Of a stretch of DNA of 64,000 nucleotides, positions 1 through 9,115 are shown one piece after another (position 1 is the first letter of the stretch; each line of letters opens with the position of its first letter). The stretch spans positions 1 through 64,000 of the forward strand of contig DATMRF010000037.1 in NCBI GenBank assembly GCA_035566435.1. Direction: 5' to 3'. A program made the translations under genes and the position numbers. The notes under the pieces were generated by a model. The model searched no databases. It was not told the origin of the DNA and worked only from the letters and a program-made list of their open reading frames with translations. The stretch is from DATMRF01 sp035566435. GTDB lineage: Bacteria; Verrucomicrobiota; Verrucomicrobiia; Limisphaerales; UBA8199.

Positions 1-1
1 G

Positions 2-337
2 CGCCTTTCCTATCACCTGAACATTCTGCCGGATCGTCCCGGCGGTCCGTATCTGCAAGGCATTTGTCTCGAGTGTCATGGGCCGGGTTTTCCGCCTGAT
101 TTTTCAGCCTCCAGTGCTTCGGCGGTGATTTATGTCTACGCGGGCTCGGGAGGACTTTGCAGCCCTTACTTTCAATACATTGTTCCCAAGGATACCAACG
201 ATAGCCTGATTTATCTCAAACTGACGGACCCGCCTTGCGGGAACCGCATGCCGTACGGAGGACCTTACTTTGACAGCGCCCGGATCAATCGGCTGGCTCG
301 CTGGATTCTTGAATTGAGTTACGGCGACACCGACTGA
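2..337 (+). CDS. Cytochrome c-like protein, C-terminal fragment (5' end outside window)
   Basis: The frame is open from the window edge to a TGA at 335-337, so this is the last 111 residues of a longer protein. A haem-binding CxxCH motif (C-L-E-C-H) is encoded at 65-79. The segment after it (IYLKLTDPPCGNRMPYGG, then RINRLARWILE) matches the usual ending of planctomycete/verrucomicrobial cytochrome c domains, in which a substrate-like RMPxGG loop precedes a final helix ending WI. Such domains sit in periplasmic or surface proteins and carry electrons. The name of the whole protein cannot be read because the N-terminal part is missing. The internal GTG at 125 is probably not the start, since it would lose the haem motif. 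Confidence 0.7.
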   Translation, partial: RLSYHLNILPDRPGGPYLQGICLECHGPGFPPDFSASSASAVIYVYAGSGGLCSPYFQYIVPKDTNDSLIYLKLTDPPCGNRMPYGGPYFDSARINRLARWILELSYGDTD

Positions 338-826
338 CGCATTACCGGTCCCCGTGGCGAAGGGAAGCCCCGAACCTTGCCGCCGGCAGGTCGGTATTCG
401 GGTGTGGGCCAACGTCGCGTTAAAGGAGTTCTGGGCTTGATTAGTCGGCTCGCAACGGATTGGCCTGAGGATCTGCGGAGGAGCGTCGGCCGACGACTCG
501 ACCCCATCTCTCCGGAGTGAGGAGTTACCGCGGATGGCGCTGCTCACACGGATAGCGGCCCGGACGGAAAGATGGGGCAACCGGGAGTTCTAGCCGCAAA
601 GAACGCATAGAACACAAAGATGGGAATAACGGCCAGAGGGAGGAGGGGCAGCCTGTGGTGCTATAGGGAGCACGCCGGCGCGGAGGGAGACACAATAATT
701 AGGGCAGAATGATTTGGGGGCAGCAGGGGAATCTACGGTCTGACGCCTTGGACGGGCACTCCCCTCAAGAGTGCAGATAAACAGCTATTTCTTGATCTTC
801 TGGAAGCAAGCGCGTACGCTGCGCTC
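338..826. other. Intergenic region without convincing gene
   Basis: About 490 bases between the cytochrome c-like gene and the zinc-finger gene. Short frames here have no recognisable product and sit antisense to one another. The stretch TTAGGGCAGAATGATTTGGG near 700-718 and the AAGAACGCATAGAACACAAAG piece near 600 look like the degenerate intergenic filler seen elsewhere in this window. No terminator or RNA was recognised. Confidence 0.4.
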
Positions 827-1501
827 ATGTCGATCCGCGACTCCGGGCAAATGCAACAGACAAGCGCCCCAGGGTCGGGCAGCACCGCCCCCAGTACCGC
901 GGCGGTAACGGCCGGAATGAAATCCACATCTTGTCAGAACTGCAGTAGCACGCGCCGTAAAATCAGAGCAAGGCAGCTCTGTTCCAAATGCTATTACTGG
1001 CAACGCCAGATCGAGGACTGCTCCGCCAAGCTCGAATCGCTCCGGGCTGATCCATCGCAGTGCCGACACTACTGGCCTGGTCACTTTACGTCTAAGATGA
1101 GGGTCGCAGAACGCGTGCTGGCCGAGCTGCGATGGCGCGAGGAAGGGCTGCTTCAGAAGAACGTCGAGCCCGAACGGCTCACGGCACTGATCCACTCCCT
1201 TGCCCGCGACTGTCGGTCGCAGGCGCCAGATTCCACCCTCGCTCTGGTGAGTACAATGTCAGGTCTATCACGGCGCAAGATGTACCAGGTAGTGCTTGCC
1301 ATCGTTGAGGATTTGCCCACACGGTTGCCCAGTCTCCATACCATCGAGAGGCTTCCGAAAGGAGGCTGTTACAACGGAGGGTGGCCCGACTGGCACCGCG
1401 AGCGAGTGCTCACGAAGGAATTCCACGAAGACGTACTGCTGGGACGATCGCTGACGAGCTCGTGCATGGCAGCACGGCTCCATAGGGGCAACCGGGTTTG
1501 A
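827..1501 (+). CDS. Hypothetical zinc-finger protein
   Basis: This 224-residue protein is of unknown function. Residues 36-55 hold CxxC-x14-CxxC (CQNC ... CSKC), a likely structural zinc site of zinc-ribbon type. The rest is charged and probably helical, with no transmembrane segment. It is the first of three same-strand genes (gaps of 31 and 7 bases), so they are probably co-transcribed. The start at 827 lacks a clear Shine-Dalgarno sequence. In-frame ATGs at 851 and 917 are alternatives; the one at 917 would begin just before the zinc finger and remove a low-complexity Ser/Ala/Pro leader. A DNA- or RNA-binding role is possible from the finger alone, but nothing confirms it. Confidence 0.55.
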   Translation: MSIRDSGQMQQTSAPGSGSTAPSTAAVTAGMKSTSCQNCSSTRRKIRARQLCSKCYYWQRQIEDCSAKLESLRADPSQCRHYWPGHFTSKMRVAERVLAELRWREEGLLQKNVEPERLTALIHSLARDCRSQAPDSTLALVSTMSGLSRRKMYQVVLAIVEDLPTRLPSLHTIERLPKGGCYNGGWPDWHRERVLTKEFHEDVLLGRSLTSSCMAARLHRGNRV

Positions 1502-1532
1502 CCGCTGCGCTACATTTTCCACCCTGCAAGCC

Positions 1533-1805
1533 ATGCCCAAAAAAGCCATGATGCCCGTTGAAGAACTCGTTGCAGCAATTGATTTCCCGCATCACCGCGT
1601 CTCGCTCTGGCGGAAATGGCTTGCAACTGGCGCGGCACCCGAAAATAAGTGCGGAGCCTCCTTTAGCCGCCTTTGCTTTTACGCGACAAAGCTTAGGTCC
1701 CTCGGCATGTCCGATCCGGACATCCAATGCATGTTGTCCGACCTCTACTGGGACGCCGTGGAGGAACACCAACTCAATCAGGAAGCCGCCGCACACAACA
1801 ACTAG
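1533..1805 (+). CDS. Small hypothetical protein, possibly helix-turn-helix
   Basis: This 90-residue protein is middle of the 827-2481 trio. The C-terminal half (FYATKLRSLGMSDPDIQCML) resembles the second helix pair of MerR-like helix-turn-helix domains, where a hydrophobic helix is followed by LGMSxxxI. An earlier segment, VSLWRKWLATG, could be the first helix pair. This is a weak resemblance, and no ligand or dimer domain follows. ATG at 1533 begins MPKKAMM; an internal ATG follows within a few codons. The gene ends 7 bases before the next start. Confidence 0.5.
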   Translation: MPKKAMMPVEELVAAIDFPHHRVSLWRKWLATGAAPENKCGASFSRLCFYATKLRSLGMSDPDIQCMLSDLYWDAVEEHQLNQEAAAHNN

Positions 1806-1812
1806 AAAGGTC

Positions 1813-2481
1813 ATGGTGGATAGCATTCAAATCGGCGAAACGCTCAAGGCTCTGCTCTCCCGAGGCACAAGAAACGAACAGCTGCTGAATTTCGTGGTGT
1901 TGCGGGCTATCTCGGGGTTGCGCACAAACACTCCTTCTAACGCGGCCTTCATAAAAGAAGTCCAGAAATGGCAGGCGGAACAAAGCGAAAGCCAGCGCCG
2001 GAGGGATCTCGCAGGCGAGTTATGTGACGACACTGAAAACGCCGACCTACGGTTCATCCGGCGCCGCCCCAAAAGGTCATTCATCTACGAGCACACCCTC
2101 TACTGGTGGAAAAGCAAAGAAATCCTCCTCAGGCGGGACGAGGAAAGGACGTTCCACCACCGAGTGGACGCGAGATTTGATTGTGAGGAGCCCGAGATAT
2201 CCTCTGATCCGAAGAACATTTACCTGGACAAACTTGTTTACGACGCGCAGCACAGCCACTTTCGACTGGAGGAGAACCCCAAAGCAGCAAAGTGGTGCAA
2301 GAAGAACGTGGACTCCCGGCTTATGCTCGACAACATCCTCCCCGAACGGATGGGCTGCTTCGCCATCCCTTTTCCTAAGGGGAAGGCTCAGAAACTGGAG
2401 TCGTTCGGGGCCGGCAACAAAGAATGGTCCATTCCTGGCTTCCCCGACGTCTCAAGATTCAAAGCGGAAGCCCGCCATTAG
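1813..2481 (+). CDS. Hypothetical protein, third gene of the zinc-finger operon
   Basis: This 222-residue soluble protein has no recognised domain. The frame is open further upstream, but that would overlap the preceding gene by about 250 bases. The ATG at 1813 lies 7 bases after the previous stop and follows GAAAGG, a good ribosome binding site, so I use it. The sequence is rich in charged residues and in Trp/Tyr/Phe (for example HTLYWWKSKEILLRRDEER near residues 94-112), has a single cluster of cysteines, and lacks a signal peptide. Its placement suggests it works with the zinc-finger protein and the 90-residue protein. Confidence 0.55.
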   Translation: MVDSIQIGETLKALLSRGTRNEQLLNFVVLRAISGLRTNTPSNAAFIKEVQKWQAEQSESQRRRDLAGELCDDTENADLRFIRRRPKRSFIYEHTLYWWKSKEILLRRDEERTFHHRVDARFDCEEPEISSDPKNIYLDKLVYDAQHSHFRLEENPKAAKWCKKNVDSRLMLDNILPERMGCFAIPFPKGKAQKLESFGAGNKEWSIPGFPDVSRFKAEARH

Positions 2482-2576
2482 CGCGGATAAACGGGTACTG
2501 GCGTGCCGATGATCCGGTCTTTGGGCGGTCCTCCTGCTTCGAGCGGCATCCTGGGCGTAATTAGCCGTGCTCCGGT

Positions 2577-3377
2577 TCAAGGGCTGACGATCCAGTAGCA
2601 TATCAGCACGATTGTCAGGATCACCGAGATGAATGCGGCGATTACCTTGAAGATGTTTCTCGTCGCTTGTTCCACATCGATCGTGGGCACAGCGCCATGT
2701 GCCAGTTTAGAGAATGCAAGGGCCATGTAAAAGAAGAGGGAGCCGTTTAAGATGTAAAAGGACTGGCGCATCGATTCATTCAGAAGAAAATCGATGGCCC
2801 TGAAAAGACTTGTCAGTGCCTGATAGACGGTCTGAGCGCCGTTAGCTTGCGCCCCTCGGCTGGACACGCGAGCAAGATCTGACCAATTCAAAAAGGCAGC
2901 CGTCGCGACCGCCGTACAGTAGAAGTCGAGCGCGATTATTGCTAGCATTCCTGGCCGGGCGAGCAGGGTTTTCCAGGCACCGACGGCACTGTTGAACCTG
3001 CGCGCCCTGCGAAGACCCTCGCATATGGTTGAGGATTTCAAGGCCATGAGGTAGTCCCAGGTAAGGATCTTGAGAGCTACGGCAAGAAGAAGCGGGCCGG
3101 CAGAGTCGAGAGCAAGTCGCATGGATCCGTGGTGCTCCTGGATCGTATGCAAGCCCCCGTTCACTGAAATGATCATGATGGTGAAACAACAGCTTGCGAG
3201 CACAAGGAGCCCATAGAATGCCAGAGTGCATGGCTTACTCCCGACGTTCGAAAGATGGCGAAGTCGATCAGCGACCCTGTGCTTCACAGGGTCTTTGAGC
3301 ACTAAATCCAATGTGCCTGTGGCCACCCACAGAGGACCAAGCATGGTTACGTACGGGGTTATCGCCGAGAGGGTCAT
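2577..3377 (-). CDS. Multi-spanning membrane protein coupled to the restriction enzyme gene
   Basis: This 266-residue protein of unknown family has about six hydrophobic stretches: near the N-terminus, around residues 50-70, 95-112, 147-165, 207-225, and a C-terminal segment (VIAAFISVILTIVLICYWIV). Its ATG overlaps the stop codon of the upstream restriction-modification gene as ATGA (3374-3377), which indicates translational coupling. The longer reading from 3398 would overlap that gene more deeply and adds only MYPTCHR. The coupling suggests a role connected with the restriction enzyme, or simply a defence-island companion. It does not resemble a known transporter. Confidence 0.6.
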   Translation of the reverse strand: MTLSAITPYVTMLGPLWVATGTLDLVLKDPVKHRVADRLRHLSNVGSKPCTLAFYGLLVLASCCFTIMIISVNGGLHTIQEHHGSMRLALDSAGPLLLAVALKILTWDYLMALKSSTICEGLRRARRFNSAVGAWKTLLARPGMLAIIALDFYCTAVATAAFLNWSDLARVSSRGAQANGAQTVYQALTSLFRAIDFLLNESMRQSFYILNGSLFFYMALAFSKLAHGAVPTIDVEQATRNIFKVIAAFISVILTIVLICYWIVSP

Positions 3378-6316
3378 TCGGTGGCAGGTTGGATACAATC
3401 CGTGGTTACGAACGCCTCTTTGGGAAAAGGTATCGGGAGGCCGGGCGCCTCTATTGGTTCCCCTTTGGATTCTTTTTCGGCGCAGGCGAGGTTGAGGCGG
3501 AGGAGGAAGGTGAGGGGGTCTTCGGTGTCGTTCATGCCGTAGGCCACCCGGACGGCGGAGTCGAGGGCGGCTTGGGCATCGCGGAGGCGGTTGGCGCCGG
3601 GGGTTTCGAGGGTGCGATAGAGTTCGCGCAGGGACCAGCCGTTGGCGGCCATGATCTCCCGGCGTAGGGCGCGGAGGGCGACGGCGCGGACCTTTTCGAG
3701 TGCGGAATTCGGATTGCGGAGTGCGGAACCCGAGAACTGCGGCCAGGGGAAGGTGTCGAAGACGGTGTCGGAGGTGTAACGGAAGTCAGCTTTCATGGTT
3801 GAGCACCGCGCTTTGAACCACTCCCAGTGCAGGCCAGACTGCAGGATGCCAAAGGAGTAATCATCCGGGAAGGTGAAGGCCACCACTGCTTCGTTAGGAT
3901 GGATGGCCGGCGAGACGAACTCGAATATAGGTCTCTTGGTGACCCTGGAACACACTATATACCGAGGGAGCTTCGGGAGCAGTGCGATGACTTCGGGGCG
4001 CGGACGCCAGAAGTGCCACCAAGTTTTTGCGTGGTTCTGTCGGGGACCGATGTCTCCGCCGGTTTCGGCCTTTTCGCGCGCAGCTTTGTCCAGGACGGCT
4101 GGCATTATCTTCTCGCGAGCGTATTCAAAAGCAGCGCGAAACTTCATGGCATGGAAAAGATCCATTTGCCCGAAGTCAATAATGCACCTTGTTGGTTTTC
4201 CGGCGTTCAAAAGATCTTCCCCAGTGAGGTAGGGAAACACTATTTCGCGATGGTCAGGGTGCTCGCGAAGGAGTACCGCAGCTTGCTCCGGCGAAAGGAG
4301 AAAGTGATCGTTGTGATGCACCTGTCCAACAAAGACGTTCTTGGGGTTTTCGTTTGCGGACAATCTGAGCGCTGAGCCGACATCTATGCCCGGTGAGAGA
4401 GAGGAATTGATTCTCTGGAGGTCGAACCTCTGCCACGGGCTGTCGCGGTTGTCGCCTACCTGCCGGGTTAGTATCTTTCGGCCGGTGTACTGCCCCTTTA
4501 TCCAGTTGACCAGTGAAACGTGAACGACCGCGGCGCCTGACCAAACCTGAGATGAGACGGCCTCGGTAATCGTGCCGGCGTTATTAACGATGTAATCCAG
4601 TCCACCTTCTCGGGAATAGTTCTGGCGGATGGTATTTGTGCCGACGAGACCGGCGCGGCCGCCGGGCCTGAGGTAGTCGTGGGCACGGCGCAGCCAGTAG
4701 ACGCAGAAGTCAGCCCGACCGGGAATTTCCGGGTATGCCTTTCGGACTTTTTGCACGTATGCCTTTCCGAACTCGACCGGCATGTTGTTCTTGGACTGAA
4801 AAGGCGGGTTACCGATGATGGCGTCGGCTTCGGGCCACGGGGTGAAGAGGGCGTCGGCGCAGAGGATGTTTTGGTCGAGGTTATCGAGGGGGAGGTCGCG
4901 TTCGAATTCGAGGGAATGGGTGTCCTGGCCGGGGAGCTCGTCGGCGTGGTCGGCCCAGAATTTTTCGGCGTCGCGATGGGCGAGGCGGCGGGCGAGCATG
5001 AGGGTGACCTTGGCGGTCTCGACGGCGTTTTCGTTGACGTCGATGCCGAAGAAGTTTTTGGGCGAGATGCCGGAGGCGAGGCCGACTTTGGGGAACTGGC
5101 GTTTGTCCTGGGCGAAGAGGCGGAGGAGCAGGCGTTGTTCGATTTCGCGGAGGGAGCGATAGGCGACGAAGAGGAAGTTGCCGGAGCCGCAGGCGGGGTC
5201 GAGGACACGGAACTGGCGGAGTTCTTTCAGCAGGGCGAGGAGGTCGGGGGCAGTTTTGGCGGCGGCGATGCGTTCGTCCCATGGCCGGACGATGGTGGGC
5301 CGGACGATTTTCTGGATGTCGGACTCGTAGGTGAAATGGGCGCCGAGGGCGTGGCGTTCCTCTTTGCCGAGACTGCTTTCGAAGAGAGTACCGAAAATGA
5401 CGGGCTGGACGTGGCTCCAGTTGTTTTCATGGGCAGCCGCGAAGAGCGGGCCGAGTTCGGGCGGCTGGAGTTCGATGGGATCAACGTTGGCGAACAGGCC
5501 GCCGTTGAAGTAATCGACGCCTTCGTAACGACCGGCGCGGGCGGGGTTGGGGTCGTTCATCTGGCGAAAGAGGCCGCCGATGAGGTCGTAGGAGCTGGCG
5601 CCGCGGCGGCATTCGTCGAGGAGGCGGGTAAAAAGGTCCTGGGGGAGCAAGCCGATGTCCTCGGCGAACATGGCGACGACGCATTGCAGGATGAAACGGC
5701 GGGCGCGGACGCGGTCTTCGCCGCGGAAGACGAGGGAGTTGAAGGCGCCGGCGACGTCTTTGGCGGCTTCGCGGGTGACTTCGACCCAGTTATGGCCGAA
5801 CAGGGGCTGGAACGGGCGCGGGAAAAGGAAATTGAGGGCAGCGTAGCGAGTGGGCAGGTCCTTGACCAGCAGGCGGTCCATGGGATCGTGGAGCTGGGTA
5901 TTGAAGTCGTAGATCCAGAGCTCGTCGAAGTTGCACAGGATGACGTAGGGCGGGCGGTGGGGAACGAGGTTGAGCCAGTAGTCGAAGGTCTGCTGGTAAT
6001 GTTTGGAGAGTTTGACGCCGCGGGATTTCATTTCGATGAGGCATCGACCGGGCCAGACGAAATCGGCGAATTTGGTGCGGTCGGCCGAGCCGACCCTGGA
6101 GCGCCCCGTCGCCTGGCCGTTTTCGCCGTCGGGGGACGAAGGAGAGGCGAAGCGGACGCGGTATTCGAAGGTGGAGCCTTCGGGGAGGGTGTTGGGGTCG
6201 TGGGTGTAGGCGGCGAGGAGATGGAAAAGGAAGGTTTGGGCTTCGCTTTTTTCGTCACCCTTTAGTTTGGCGGCGAAGTCGGCGAAGGCGTGAAGGGCTT
6301 TTTCCTGAGAGGTCAT
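3374..6316 (-). CDS. Type IIL (MmeI-like) restriction endonuclease-methyltransferase
   Basis: This 980-residue single-chain enzyme would cut and methylate DNA. An N-terminal nuclease site has the MmeI spacing: D85, E95, K97 (D-x9-ExK, within DFVWPGRCLIEMKSRG). A helical connector follows, then an N6-adenine methyltransferase with motif I DPACGSG at 373-379, FFGIDVNENAVETAK near 422-436, and catalytic NPPF at 503-506. The C-terminal third carries the likely target-recognition region (YLTGEDLL, then WWHFWRPRPE, then SRVTKRPIFEF) and ends with DTFPWPQF, usual for this family. All key motifs are intact and the length fits the family. I chose ATG at 6316 because the 21 residues upstream are repeat-derived. 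The recognition sequence cannot be predicted by eye. Confidence 0.9.
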   Translation of the reverse strand: MTSQEKALHAFADFAAKLKGDEKSEAQTFLFHLLAAYTHDPNTLPEGSTFEYRVRFASPSSPDGENGQATGRSRVGSADRTKFADFVWPGRCLIEMKSRGVKLSKHYQQTFDYWLNLVPHRPPYVILCNFDELWIYDFNTQLHDPMDRLLVKDLPTRYAALNFLFPRPFQPLFGHNWVEVTREAAKDVAGAFNSLVFRGEDRVRARRFILQCVVAMFAEDIGLLPQDLFTRLLDECRRGASSYDLIGGLFRQMNDPNPARAGRYEGVDYFNGGLFANVDPIELQPPELGPLFAAAHENNWSHVQPVIFGTLFESSLGKEERHALGAHFTYESDIQKIVRPTIVRPWDERIAAAKTAPDLLALLKELRQFRVLDPACGSGNFLFVAYRSLREIEQRLLLRLFAQDKRQFPKVGLASGISPKNFFGIDVNENAVETAKVTLMLARRLAHRDAEKFWADHADELPGQDTHSLEFERDLPLDNLDQNILCADALFTPWPEADAIIGNPPFQSKNNMPVEFGKAYVQKVRKAYPEIPGRADFCVYWLRRAHDYLRPGGRAGLVGTNTIRQNYSREGGLDYIVNNAGTITEAVSSQVWSGAAVVHVSLVNWIKGQYTGRKILTRQVGDNRDSPWQRFDLQRINSSLSPGIDVGSALRLSANENPKNVFVGQVHHNDHFLLSPEQAAVLLREHPDHREIVFPYLTGEDLLNAGKPTRCIIDFGQMDLFHAMKFRAAFEYAREKIMPAVLDKAAREKAETGGDIGPRQNHAKTWWHFWRPRPEVIALLPKLPRYIVCSRVTKRPIFEFVSPAIHPNEAVVAFTFPDDYSFGILQSGLHWEWFKARCSTMKADFRYTSDTVFDTFPWPQFSGSALRNPNSALEKVRAVALRALRREIMAANGWSLRELYRTLETPGANRLRDAQAALDSAVRVAYGMNDTEDPLTFLLRLNLACAEKESKGEPIEAPGLPIPFPKEAFVTTDCIQPATE

Positions 6317-6365
6317 GGCGCCTGCTGGGTGAAGGGTGGCAAAGTTCGGGGGGAGGGGCAAGTTC

Positions 6366-6393
6366 AGTCCACAGTCCACAGTCCACGGTCCAC
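6366..6393. repeat. Four tandem copies of a TCCAC heptamer
   Basis: Three exact copies of AGTCCAC are followed by GGTCCAC. They lie in the 230-base divergent spacer between the restriction gene and the serine protease gene. The same TCCA-rich theme recurs in other spacers of the window (44770-44815, 46441-46470, 47714-47775, 56056-56137). Confidence 0.7.
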
Positions 6394-6549
6394 GCGCGGA
6401 GTGTTGAGAAAGTTGAGCCTCCTCCTCTCAAGCTTTGGAGGCCGGATGGCTGAGGGTAGCGCTTATGCCCGGGCAAGCCTTCTGGCGGGGGGGGGGCAAG
6501 CGCCAAATTCCGATTGTTCTTTGGTTCCACCCGAGCTATACACAGAGGC

Positions 6550-7872
6550 ATGAAGGCTGTGGTTTTTCTCTCCTGGCTGGGCCTCTCCGCCCTCGTCTGC
6601 CTGGGAGCCGAAAAACTGTCCACCGTCACCTGGGAGGGCAAAGAAATCGCCGGCATCACTGATGTCCACATCAGCGCGGATGGCCGCATCATCGTCGTGG
6701 ATTCCAACGGCAATGGCTTCAGCACCACCGAGGACAAATTGCCTCCGGCGTTCCTCCTCTCCTGGGGGATCACCGCAGAGAAATTGCAAAACGCACAGTC
6801 TGCCCGAGTGAAGAAGTCCGAAGACGACTTCGAGCGGGCCGTGCGCTCCGGCCTGTTCCGCGAGGTCGGCGGCATCGTTTATGACCTGCGCAAAACCCAG
6901 CCGGATTGGACCTACTTCGCCAACGCCCGCGTGCTCCAGGTCATCGACGAGGGTGTCATCGTCAACATCTCCACCGACCCCGATAACGTCACGGGAATCC
7001 TGGTCCGCAACTTGCCCAAGACATTGGCCGATATGGACCGGATCAGCATCACCGCCAAATTGGCCGGTTCCTTCAGCTTCATCAACAAGGTCGGTTTCGA
7101 TCGAACAATACGCGCTTACGACGTCGGCCGGCCATGCGCGCGCGACGAAATTCCCGATGCCATCCGCAAGGAGAACAAGCTTTGGGCCAAACTAATGCTC
7201 GGCGCCAAAGGAACTCAGCAGACCCTGGCCCAGCTCCCCGAAAGCGGAAAACTCCGAGCCAGCGGCACAGCTTTCTTCATCACGGAGGACGGCTATCTCC
7301 TCACCAACGATCATGTCGTCCAGGATGCAAGACGGGTGAAAATCAGGACCCGGAGCGGCGTGCTCGCGGCGGAAATCGTCAAGGCCGACCGCGAAAAAGA
7401 CCTGGCATTGTTGAAAGTCGAAGGTGGACCGTACAAACCTTTACCGATAGCCGGCGAGTCTGCCGTGGCTCTCGGAGAGAGCGCGTTCACGATCGGCTTC
7501 CCGAACGTCGAAGTTCAGGGCCTGGAACCCAAATACACCGACGGCAAAATCAGCAGCCTCTCCGGCCTCCACGATGACCCTACTGAGTATCAAATCAGCG
7601 TGCCGGTCCAGCCCGGCAATTCCGGCGGACCCCTCATGGCTCGAACCGGCCAGGCGATCGGTGTCGTGGTGGCTCAACTCAACGAAATGCGGGTGCTGGC
7701 CGTCTCCGGCAGCCTGCCCCAAAATGTCAATTATGCGGTGAAGGCAACTGTGGTTCGAGAGTTCTTGAAGCAATTCCCCCAACTGAAGCTGGCCAAAACC
7801 ATCCCCGCCTCAACTCCGGAAGACGCCGTCAAAGCAACCGAAGAAGGCGTCGCGATGGTGCTGGTGTATTAA
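6550..7872 (+). CDS. Secreted trypsin-like serine protease (S1C/DegP-like catalytic domain, no PDZ)
   Basis: This is a 440-residue exported protein. ATG at 6550 follows AGAGG and gives a signal peptide (MKAVVFLSWLGLSALVCLGA). Residues 21-230 form an unrecognised N-terminal region. The protease domain carries the DegP-like triad: H255 in LTNDHVV, D284 in EKDLALLKV, and S358 in QPGNSGGPL. Unlike DegP or DegS, the chain ends soon after the catalytic domain, with no room for a PDZ domain; the N-terminal region may take over regulation or targeting. It likely acts in the periplasm on damaged or specific proteins. The next gene is convergent, only 7 bases from the stop. Confidence 0.85.
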   Translation: MKAVVFLSWLGLSALVCLGAEKLSTVTWEGKEIAGITDVHISADGRIIVVDSNGNGFSTTEDKLPPAFLLSWGITAEKLQNAQSARVKKSEDDFERAVRSGLFREVGGIVYDLRKTQPDWTYFANARVLQVIDEGVIVNISTDPDNVTGILVRNLPKTLADMDRISITAKLAGSFSFINKVGFDRTIRAYDVGRPCARDEIPDAIRKENKLWAKLMLGAKGTQQTLAQLPESGKLRASGTAFFITEDGYLLTNDHVVQDARRVKIRTRSGVLAAEIVKADREKDLALLKVEGGPYKPLPIAGESAVALGESAFTIGFPNVEVQGLEPKYTDGKISSLSGLHDDPTEYQISVPVQPGNSGGPLMARTGQAIGVVVAQLNEMRVLAVSGSLPQNVNYAVKATVVREFLKQFPQLKLAKTIPASTPEDAVKATEEGVAMVLVY

Positions 7873-7879
7873 GGCCGTC

Positions 7880-8590
7880 TCATCCTTCGCCGTTCTCCAT
7901 CAGCATCTGGCTCAGCTCCGGCAGCGCCTTGACGCCTTCCGCGGCGAAGATGACCCCAATCACGATGTCCCCGAGTTCCAGCACGCGCTCGGCAATCGGC
8001 TCGAGGTCTGCGCCGTACTTCCGCATCGCGATGCCCGCTTCCCCCATAAACCCCCAAAACCGGTCGATATCGTTGGTCTTGCGGTGAAACTCAGCCCGCA
8101 TCGCTTCCAGGCGCCGCAACAGCTTCCGTTTCTGGTCCTCGCCGATCAGTGCGCTGGTGCGGAACAGGTCGCCCAACTGCGCGGTCAACTCCTGCACCCG
8201 CTGAAAATCCGGGTCCGAGAACTGGTAAATCGCGGCCCGGTTGAACAGCGACATGTATTCGTCGGCCTTGGTGTCGAAGTAGCCCCGCGCGTGCCGGGCG
8301 GTCAGCTCGCCCCGCACCCGCATTCGCACCTTGCCGAACCACAGGGCAATGTTCGTGATGTTTTGATGGCGCTGCGGCCCAATCTCCGGGAACTCCTCCA
8401 GCTTTGCGTGCCGGGCCATCGCAAAACCGCGCAGAATACCCAGCGCTTCGACGTAATCGTCATGGTGTTCCGGCGTCTGCCGCGCATGACCGTCGAACCG
8501 CTCGAACTCCGTGCAGAGCGCCGCCAGACCTTCCAGGTTGTCCGCGGGCAAGCTCGTCAGGGTTTTCGCCGGGAAAAACGCCGTCTTCAT
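7880..8590 (-). CDS. Hypothetical soluble protein
   Basis: This 236-residue protein has no recognised family. It is helix-rich and charged, with no signal peptide. The C-terminal part (RVLELGDIVIGVIFAAEGVKALPEL) is more hydrophobic but too short and polar to be a clear membrane anchor. Basic stretches (EDQKRKLLRRLEAMRAEFHRK) suggest long helices. ATG at 8590 begins MKTAFFPAKTL. A longer reading to 8644 would add 18 residues of spacer and is less likely. It is convergent with the protease gene and stands alone on its strand. Confidence 0.55.
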   Translation of the reverse strand: MKTAFFPAKTLTSLPADNLEGLAALCTEFERFDGHARQTPEHHDDYVEALGILRGFAMARHAKLEEFPEIGPQRHQNITNIALWFGKVRMRVRGELTARHARGYFDTKADEYMSLFNRAAIYQFSDPDFQRVQELTAQLGDLFRTSALIGEDQKRKLLRRLEAMRAEFHRKTNDIDRFWGFMGEAGIAMRKYGADLEPIAERVLELGDIVIGVIFAAEGVKALPELSQMLMENGEG

Positions 8591-8821
8591 TGTTGTCTCA
8601 AATGGCCAAAGAAAGTGATATCGTCTCTGCTCGTGTCGAAGCATAATACAATAGTCGTCTCGTGGCGCACCAAGTTTTTTGGTTCGCTGCGCAGCGTGAG
8701 GGCGGCGGGCCAGGCATGTCGAAATAATGTCTGACCCTTAATGGCTGAGGGGAGCGACTTGGGGACTTGCTTCGGGCTGACGCAGTCTGGCTCGAATAAT
8801 GTGCAACCACCACGGCGCGCC

Positions 8822-8941
8822 GTAGCGCAGGTTTCAAAACCTGCTGTATCGCCGACTTCCAAGTCGGCATGGGGCCGGACCGGTAGGGCTGCCCGCAGGC
8901 TCGGAAGCCTGCGATGCAGCAGGTTTGGAAACCTGCGCTAC
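8822..8941. repeat. Nested palindromic REP-like element
   Basis: Outer arms of 25 bases at 8822-8846 and 8917-8941 are complementary at 24 positions. They begin GTAGCGCAGGTTTC and end GAAACCTGCGCTAC. Each arm is itself a small palindrome (GCAGGTTT/AAACCTGC). Two further hairpins lie inside: GCCGACTTCCAAGTCGGC at 8851-8868 and GCAGGCTCGGAAGCCTGC at 8895-8912. Related elements flank the RAYT gene at 18.4-19.5 kb, and a half copy lies at 47560. The rest of the 8591-9115 spacer shows no gene. Confidence 0.85.
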
Positions 8942-9115
8942 CTGCGGGCGTATGGAATAGTCGGTCCGGGTTCGCGCCGTGCGCAACCAATCGGCCGACG
9001 CGGGGTTTGAACGAACGGCCCCAGCGTGGCTTTTCGGGGCCGGCAAGCAGACCAGTAACTTAAAAATGAACAAAGCCGTCGGTTTTTGAGTCTATAGTCA
9101 AGCTGCTTTCTCACA

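Noticed and set aside
4679..6265. 528-codon plus-strand frame antisense to the restriction enzyme gene
   Set aside because: Low-complexity Gly/Val/Glu composition and no domain; the minus-strand product has all motifs.
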